From Myrmaecium sp. VS I D KN 1 (taxonomy: Eukaryota > Ascomycota > Dothideomycetes > Valsariales > Valsariaceae): DNA of 64,000 nucleotides. The notes under the pieces are model-generated. The model did not search any database, had not been told where the DNA came from, and worked only from the letters and a program-made list of their open reading frames with translations. Positions 57,159 through 64,000 of this stretch are shown here, one piece after another. Position numbers and translations under genes: made by a program. Where the stretch lies: NCBI GenBank assembly GCA_019775845.1, contig JADQAV010000043.1:372001-436000 (forward strand), in the 5' to 3' direction. Position 1 is the first letter of the stretch. Each line of letters opens with the position of its first letter.

Positions 57159-60100
57159 CCCAGCGGCCAGACGGAGGTGTTGGCGACCTGCTGGCTGCGG
57201 TGACGTTGGGGGGATTCGGCTTGATCGACGCGCTGCTGCATCTGCATCCACTTTACCCAGCACCAATCTGACCTTGACCAGCCTGAGCGGGAGTTTGCTT
57301 CCTGCGAGGCATGCCGCCCTGCCAAACCCGCCGAGCGAACCCTTCCTCCCACCCACCCCGCCCCACTTCTCCCTTCCATCACCCCTTTCCCCACCACGCA
57401 GCCCACAACAACGGTTTCGTTGACTAGCAACAGCGGCGAAACGGCAGCGCAAAACCCATTGATCAATCAGCGGCGCTCCTTCGCTCTGCTTGCGTCACGA
57501 AGCGTGCTCAATCCCGACTTCCAGCGTCTCAAAGCCGGGGCTGCACTTCAATTTGTATGGTGGAGGAGGACCTTCGCTACGTCAGGTAGGCCCCTCCGGA
57601 GGATACTATTTTAGAGCAGAAGGTACGGAGTACGGCATCAATACCTCTATTCGGTAATTTTACAGGATGTGCCTAGGTACTTTGTAGGCTAGAAATTTAG
57701 CGGTAGTACATAAACTACCTAGGTGGGTCCCTATTTCAACCTCCAATCCGGTTCCAAGCTTCTGTGCTCTCTCAGCTTCCATGATCCCCCCTTTCCCCCC
57801 CCACTCATCATCCCTCATCCCTCCTCGCATCCGCACATCCTCGCATCCTCGCATCCTCGCGTGGCAGTGGGGTCTTGCTTGCAGGCGCCGTCTGGTATCT
57901 TAAGGAGTGCTAAGCTGCTCCCGGACCAGTCCCCCGACAACGTCGCCAGCCAATCGCCGCTCACAGCCTCTCGAGCCTTACTTTCCTGGTCGCTCACACC
58001 GCCGCAGCGCCTATCCACCAGAGTGCCTCCTCCCCTGTGGCGGCCGGCCGGGTATTTCTAATCCCTCGCCGTTGCGCCTGCCGTGCTTTCAGTAGCTTCC
58101 CTTTCCGCCCGCTCCCCGGAAGCCAGCCGCGCCCCCATCTCAGCCCAACATCTTCGAACTGCATCCTGGCCGAGGCCGAGAGTGGCGCGGCCTTCGCGGA
58201 ATCGCATCCGGACCCACTCCGACCAGGAACAGGCGCATCCAATCTGGATCACGCAGGCTGCTGGCTGCACGCTGACGCTGCGACGGAGATGCCGCCAAGG
58301 ACGAGCAAAGTGAACAAAAACAAAAGCACACCAACCCAACTTCTTGCTATCACCTGATCGCTTTTAAAAGTCCCGCTTAGTCGGCTGGGTTTTCCGCGAC
58401 AACTGCCATGTCTCCAACCTACCGAAAGCGAGTGAACGACTGCAGCTGCGGCATGGTTTCGCAGGCAGTAGTAAGATTGTAACCCCACGTTCAAAGTGAG
58501 TGGCAGCTGGCGCACATCAGCCCGACTATAATGAATTTGGTGGATGATATGGATGTACGTACATGCATACTCACGGAGTACATCCCTCACAATCGGTCTG
58601 CGCTTTGCTTTCTCCGCCATGGTGGGAAACGCAAGAACCGCTGGCGTGTGGCGAAGCTGGGCAGAGCAGAAAGACACGAGGGATGATCGCCCTTTCCCAT
58701 CCATCCTTGGGCCAATCTCGTCCGGAATTTCACCGCCGTTTCGCTTCCTCGGACATTCTGCGGATCTTTTCAGTTTCGCCGACCTCAGACGTGAGGTGCT
58801 CCAAGAAGTACAAACCTCCAACCGTTACGAGACCGCGCCGCGGAAAACCTTATTATCAATCTGTGCACATCGAGGGGGCTCGTCATGAACTGCGTGCACA
58901 CTCTGCGCAAACGCAGTGACGCTCCAGCTTTCGTCGCCAATTGACCGGATGGACGGACGGACTAGCCGACTCGTCGTGTCTCATCTACGAAGCGCAGCCC
59001 TGCGGCTGCTGCTGCTACTACTACCACTAGGTACGCGGTACTTCCGTGCCTGCAGAAACCTTCTACCTTGCTGCATCGCAGCTCCATAACTCCTATCCCG
59101 GACTTTTTGAAAGGAGGAATGGCCGGTTTCCGGGACGGGGTTTTGGCAGAGGTCAGCCCTCCCCCGTCTCCCCCTTCGGATGTGGCCGCCCTCATCTCAG
59201 CCTTTTGGAAGCAGCGCAGCTCCCTCGCATCGGTTGCCCGGCAGATCTGAGCGAGCATGCCGAGTCAGGGGGGTGGTGCTGGGGTGGGTGTTGGGGGTGA
59301 GGTGTGGCAGAGAGATGCAAGAGGGCTGTGAGCGACGGCTAGCGGCATCCGGACGACGGGGTTGGGGGTTGAGGGGGACCGCGCGTCAAGGTGCAGGGCA
59401 GGACAGGGCGATGCATGATGTTCGGGAGTGGTGGTTTCTAGGCGATGGAAGGCGAATGGAAGGAAAAAATGGACCGGGGGGTGGCTTGGGGGAAGGGGGA
59501 GGGATCACACGCAGGTGGGTGGGGTGGGGGAGGATGCCCTATTAAGGGCAGGGGGGTTGTAATAAGAAGGATGGGGACGTGCGGGACTGCCATGGCATGC
59601 GAGCTGGAAATAGTGGGCGTGGGAGTTGAAGTGAGAGCGATGATGATGTTGTTGATGATGATGCTGGGCGACAGATCGGTGGGTTCTCTGGGAGGGGGGT
59701 TGTTTGCTCTGACTCCCACGTTGGTGAAACCCGGATCCGCCGAGCTGGGTCGGCGCTAGGTCGGTAGGTGATGTACTTTCATGTACGCACGAGAGGTGAG
59801 TGGATATGTCGGGTTTTGACTACTGATGAGGCTCTCACACTCTCCAATCTCGGTGAGGAACTGCTATACGACGTCCGCGACGAGGCAGCGAGTTTCCTCG
59901 GTGCTTTTTTTTGTTTCGTTTATCCTGCATACTTTTTCTTTTTCTTTTTCTCTTTTCCTCCCTCTCATTCGTCTCCGCTTTCTTTTTCTTGGCATCTTAC
60001 ATGAGCACTATCTTCCAATTTGCCTGATGATCTCGCCCGCGAGGAGGAGGGGGATTGGGGCAGCAAGGCAACCAGGCAACCAAGAACTAGCCATCTCACC

Positions 60101-60525
60101 CTCGCCGCGGAGTTATTGGGCTGGGTGTTGGTGATACATGTAAGCGTTTATCCTGCTTCTTCTATTGCTTTTTTGGATTCCTTGGCAAGATTGGAGAAAG
60201 AGTGGATGATTGATTCCGGTGTCCCTCCGGGTTACTAGCATGCCAGCCCCGTATCGGTTGTGATGATGCAACCTCCCGTCGCTGGTGAACCGACCGCCTG
60301 GTTTGCGATTATTGGGGGGAAATTCTTGGGCGATTGGAGTCGGGTATGTACCGACAGGAGCAGCAATTATTCATGTATAGATATACATATTCGACGAAAT
60401 ATACATACAGTAAACAAGACCTATCATCAGACGGTTCTACATATACACTAGCCATTTTGGGGAGTATCCAACACGATGGGGAGAAGGATTCCTGAATGAC
60501 GCAAGATCACACCTTTCCCTCTGTT

Positions 60526-60576
60526 CTTCTTCATCTTCTTCTTCTTCTTCATCTTCTTCTTCAGCTTCATCATCTC
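60526..60576. repeat. (CTT)n microsatellite with CAT interruptions
   Basis: CTT triplets broken by occasional CAT and CAG triplets. Confidence 0.85.
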
Positions 60577-61103
60577 TCCTCGTCCTTCCCTTGTCAGCTC
60601 CCCATCCTAAACCGTACTACTGTCCTTCCTTGGTCTCGAGTGTTCTTACCATAAGTCGTGCTAATGTAGGTCACACTCGGCGGCGTTTAAACGTCCCACG
60701 AACTAAGGAGCATCGCCCGCCGCGCCGTCCCACGCTTCCGACGGCGGCACCAAACCAAAGACTGAGACCCCTACCCCTGCTCGCATTTGGTCATGGTCCC
60801 CCCCGTGTCCGCGTCGCCGGATGTGCTTCCCCCCTCCCCCCTCCCCACCCCACCTCACACTACTAGCACCGAACCACGCCCATGGTTTGATCCCCTTCCA
60901 CCCCTCCACCCATCATCCTCCTCCCACTTTCCGAACTGAGCTATCCCTCCCCCCCCCTTTTACCCCTGTTGCTGCCCCCCTCCTGGCTGCTTGCCCCCCT
61001 TGGCTGTCGTTCAGGGGGGATGGACAGAGGGCAGAAAGAGGGCAACCAAGGCAAAAGGGCGATCTTCATGTCTAACGTTACCGGCGTGTGCTGGTCTTTC
61101 GGG

Positions 61104-61138
61104 CGCCCTTTCACCCTTTCACCCTTTCACCCTTTCAC
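61104..61138. repeat. Tandem 8-mer CCCTTTCA
   Basis: About four consecutive CCCTTTCA units. Confidence 0.85.
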
Positions 61139-61295
61139 ACCCTGACCCTCAGCGGGCATCCATCCATCGAAGGGCATCAGGGCATCCATCATCATCCATG
61201 ATCCATCGTCCACCCGCACGCCCGCCGTCCGCCCTCCGCCGCCGACCCGACCCAACCGACCAACCGACCACCTAGCTCACAAACCGACCAACCCA

Positions 61296-61323
61296 CACCA
61301 CCACCACCACCACCACCACCACT
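61296..61323. repeat. (CAC)n microsatellite
   Basis: Perfect run of about nine CAC triplets. Confidence 0.85.
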
Positions 61324-61480
61324 ACCGACCACTACACTCCTCCGTACCGCCACTACGACCACCGCCCCCCCTTCGTACCTCATCATCGCGTCGACCTCAC
61401 ACCTCCCCACGCTCAGGCCGAGTCAAGACCTGTCCGTCGGGGCTGGGTAGAGACCGTCGGCCAGCTCACCGTCGCTTATC

Positions 61481-61501
61481 GTCCATGCTCATGCTCATGC
61501 T
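61481..61501. repeat. (CATGCT)n short tandem
   Basis: Three to four consecutive copies of CATGCT. Confidence 0.75.
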
Positions 61502-62231
61502 CTTCCACCCTACGACGACTCCGTCCGCTCGGTCGCCTAGTGGCCTTCGGTCCATCAAACCTGACGATGGCCGTGACCCGCCCTGGCATCCGCTACTGCT
61601 GCTACTGCTGCTGCTACTGCCTCTACCCGTTCTCCTCCTCGTCTCCATCAAAGATGCCCACTCCGTCGGATGGCCTTGGTACTTCAAGTCACACTTCCGC
61701 CTCTCCCCTTCCCCTTCCCCCCCACACCCCTTTCTCCCTTCTTCTCTTCCGATACCTCCCCGCACCATCCATCCCTGCCTCGCCTTTGCTAGGCTGCTCG
61801 CCCTACGTGCTGCCGCATGAATCGTGTTGCTGCTCTCCCTAAGATCATGATATCCTAGACGACTCCCGCTCCTTCAAATACCTGGCTTGATACATCTGTC
61901 CATCCAAAACATCCAAACATCCAGCCCATCAACCAACAACGCCCAATTCTCCTTCGCCGCCACCAATCCTTCTTGTCCGTTTCCCTCTGGCTTTGCTTCT
62001 TGAAAGGCAAGAGGGGGTTGTCTAAGCAAGCAATCGAAGCAAAGTAAGAGCAAGCAAGTGAAGAAGCAGAGGAAGAGAGAAGGAGAAGGACGATCCGACG
62101 GCCATCCTTCTCAGGCGACAGCCGACTCCGGTCCTAAGCGACGAGCATCCCGCGAGGCTGGCAATTACCGAATCAAGTACTCATCGCCCATTGATCATCG
62201 ACCATCCAATCCACCCCCTTCCTTCGAGATC

Positions 62232-64000
62232 ATGCTCTTCCACCGCAAATCCCCTGCACGCCCGGGGAAGGCGCCCTTCCCGACCCAACAGCTCTTCATT
62301 CTCGGTAAGTGATCGAGACGACCACAGCCTTAACTCGTTCACGATCCTCGTCCCTCGTTCCATGGCGCGGGCATCAATAGGATCGGAAAGACAATCATGC
62401 TGACTCAGCAAACGCAGCCCTGTGTCGCATATGCGAACCAATCGCCTTCATGTCCATCTTCCCCTACAGCTACTACATGGTGTCCTCCTTCAACGTCGCC
62501 AAGGACGAGCGACAGATCGCCATCTACGTCGGCATGATCACCTCCGCCTTCGCCTTCGCCGAGTTCTCCACGGGCGTGCTCTGGGGTCGCATGAGCGACA
62601 AGGTCGGCCGCAAGCCCATCCTGCTGACCGGCCTTGCCGGGACGGGCCTCAGCATGCTCCTCTTCGGCTTGGCTCCGAACTTTCCGGTCGCGCTGTTCGC
62701 CCGCGCGTTGGGCGGCCTGCTGAATGGGTGAGTTGGCCGCTCGCTTCTGGTATCAATGCAGGATTTCCGCTGACCGCGTTTCTCCCCTCCAGCAACATCG
62801 GCGTTCTGCAGACGACCGTCGCCGAGGTGGTGACGGAGGAAGCGCATCAACGTAAGTCGTGATCGTGTCTGGTAGAGGGAACCACTTGCTAATCCAATGT
62901 CCAGCGCGAGCTTATTCCATTATGCCGTTCGTCTGGTGTCTGGGGTCCATCATCGGTGCCGGTCTCGGGGGCGTCTTGGCCCAGCCCGCGCACAGCTATC
63001 CGAACGTTTTTCTCCCCGGCTCCCTCTTCGACCGGTATCCCTATCTGCTCCCCAATCTTGTCTGCACCGCCGTGGTCCTGGTCGGCCTGGTGATCGGCAT
63101 CCTGTTCTTGGAAGAGACTCACGAGGAGAAGAAGGACCGTCGGGACGTGGGTTTGGGGGTCGGCCGCTGGATCCTCGGCAAGATCGGAGCCCGCGACCCC
63201 GAGGAGAAGATCATGGCGAAGAACGGCTACTTCGAGGAGACCATCGCGTTTCTTGCCGAAGAGGACACGCCGCCGGCCTACCGCTCGACCGAATCCTCGC
63301 CCCGTCTGACCTCCTCGGTCGCGGCCGCACCGGAGCCGCCTGCGGACTCGATCCTCTCCTCCGTGAATGAGCGACTCGACGAGAGCAAGTCGGCAACGAA
63401 GGCATTTACGACCCAGGTGATCCTTAACATCGTGGGATACGGGATCCTCGCTTTGTAAGTCACAATACCGCACCTTTTCCCTGAGCCTTGCGGAGATACT
63501 AACCCGTTCCAAAGCCACACCATCTCGCTCGAGCAGCTTGTACCGGTACTGTTGAGTTCCCACCGCTCGACGGAAACGCCTTCCCTGCCCTTCAAGTTCG
63601 TCGGCGGTTTCGAGCTGCCGACCAAGGACATCGGCTTCATCCTCTCCGTCCAGGGCTTCCTCCAGATGATCGCGCAGATCTTCCTCTTCCCCGTGGTGAA
63701 CCGGCGGCTGGGCAGCCTGTGGACGTACCGGCTCGTCATCTTCGCCTACCCGTTCCTCTACTTCCTGGCACCCTACCTGGCCCTCCTTCCCGCCCCGCTC
63801 CGGATGCCGGGCGTGTACGTGCTCCTCGCGTGGAAGGTGACGGCCCAGTCGCTCTCCTACCCCTCCACCAACATCATGCTGGCCAACTCGGCCCCCTCGA
63901 CGAAGGTGCTCGGCACCCTCAACGGCGCGGCCGCCTCGTCCGCCAGCCTGTGCCGCGCCTTCGGCCCCACCGTCACCGGCTTCGTCCACTCGGCCGGCCT
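62232..64000 (+). CDS. MFS transporter, DHA1/ZIFL-like (3' partial)
   Basis: Drug:proton antiporter-type MFS protein, close in style to zinc-induced-facilitator-like carriers. Exons 62232-62304, 62418-62727, 62793-62851, 62905-63454 and 63515 to the window edge; the 3' end is outside. After the Pro/Lys N-terminus (MLFHRKSPARPGKAPFP) comes ALCRICEPIAFMSIFPYSYYMV, a hallmark of this fungal group, then the MFS motif A GRMSDKVGRKP between helices 2 and 3. The central cytosolic loop of about 120 residues is charged and Ser-rich (YFEETIAFLAEEDTPPAYR). C-terminal helices with GGFELPTKDIGF and LGTLNGAAASSASLCRAFGP follow. Substrate unknown; proton-coupled drug, metal or metabolite efflux are all possible. 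No cluster gene lies nearby. Confidence 0.9.

Larger units (their letters stand above)
55462..62231. other. Gene-poor interval of about 6.8 kb, microsatellite-rich
   Basis: No protein family, rRNA, tRNA or transposon recognised on either strand. The sequence is unique-looking, often C-rich, with many short tandem repeats (listed separately) and GGTACC-type words around 55.86 and 57.62-57.72 kb. Reading frames are of low-complexity composition. The last part is the leader of the MFS gene at 62232. Confidence 0.5.

Noticed and set aside
58249-58821. Minus-strand frame with MAEKAKRRPIVRDVLRE, considered as a ribosomal-protein-like first exon
   Set aside because: Only a weak likeness to the start of eL31; the conserved following block is absent with any splice I tried.
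62889-63989. 366-codon minus-strand frame
   Set aside because: It is the antisense shadow of the MFS transporter exons, rich in Glu, Gly and Arg as GC-rich antisense frames are.
1-64000. Secondary metabolite cluster or CRISPR-like array
   Set aside because: No PKS, NRPS or terpene genes beside the transporters and regulator; repeats are simple microsatellites, not spaced direct repeats.

Overview
The window is nuclear DNA from a filamentous ascomycete (Pezizomycotina). The grounds are short spliceosomal introns of about 40-220 bp (GTRNGT donors, CTAAC/CTGAC branch sites), compact genes on both strands, an AreB-type GATA factor, a Zn2Cys6 regulator, and a 5-kb AT-rich island of the kind left by repeat-induced point mutation (RIP). 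A Eurotiomycete-like fungus is my weak guess; I cannot place it more exactly.

Layout. 0-3.5 kb: 3' part of a Serinc/TMS1 membrane protein, Mediator subunit MED21 (minus) and an RRG7-type mitochondrial protein. 4.8-7.2 kb: Zn2Cys6 transcription factor. 8.5-10.3 kb: a Prs5-like PRPP synthetase homologue with a large insert and altered catalytic residues. 10.3-17.6 kb: gene-poor, holding only a 54-residue Cys-rich microprotein. 17.6-32.5 kb: a gene-dense block with a RAD5/HLTF-like SNF2 helicase, saccharopine dehydrogenase (LYS1), an NAD(P)-binding reductase-like protein, a 1120-residue PPR protein, SRP68 and areB. 33.1-38.0 kb: the AT island, a decayed repeat with no ORF. 38.4-43.8 kb: type II PI 4-kinase (LSB6) and a SulP transporter with a STAS domain. 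45.6-55.5 kb: JEN1-family monocarboxylate transporter, a small four-pass membrane protein, UBC7, a vWA-like protein and an E2-like (UEV/AKTIP-type) protein without the catalytic cysteine. 55.5-62.2 kb: gene-poor and rich in microsatellites. 62.2 kb to the end: a ZIFL/DHA1-like MFS transporter that runs off the window.

Most genes are unrelated housekeeping or regulatory loci, and I see no biosynthetic cluster. Loose themes are ubiquitin/ER functions (UBC7, SRP68, the UEV), mitochondrial gene expression (RRG7, PPR protein) and carbon/nitrogen control (areB, JEN1, LYS1). Exon boundaries were worked out by hand from splice signals and reading-frame continuity and have no transcript support. The observations most worth a second look are the PRPP synthetase homologue lacking two catalytic residues, the conserved-looking Cys-rich microprotein, the catalytically dead-looking E2 variant, the AT island filling the areB-lsb6 promoter interval, and a pair of opposed CAG/CTG tracts.
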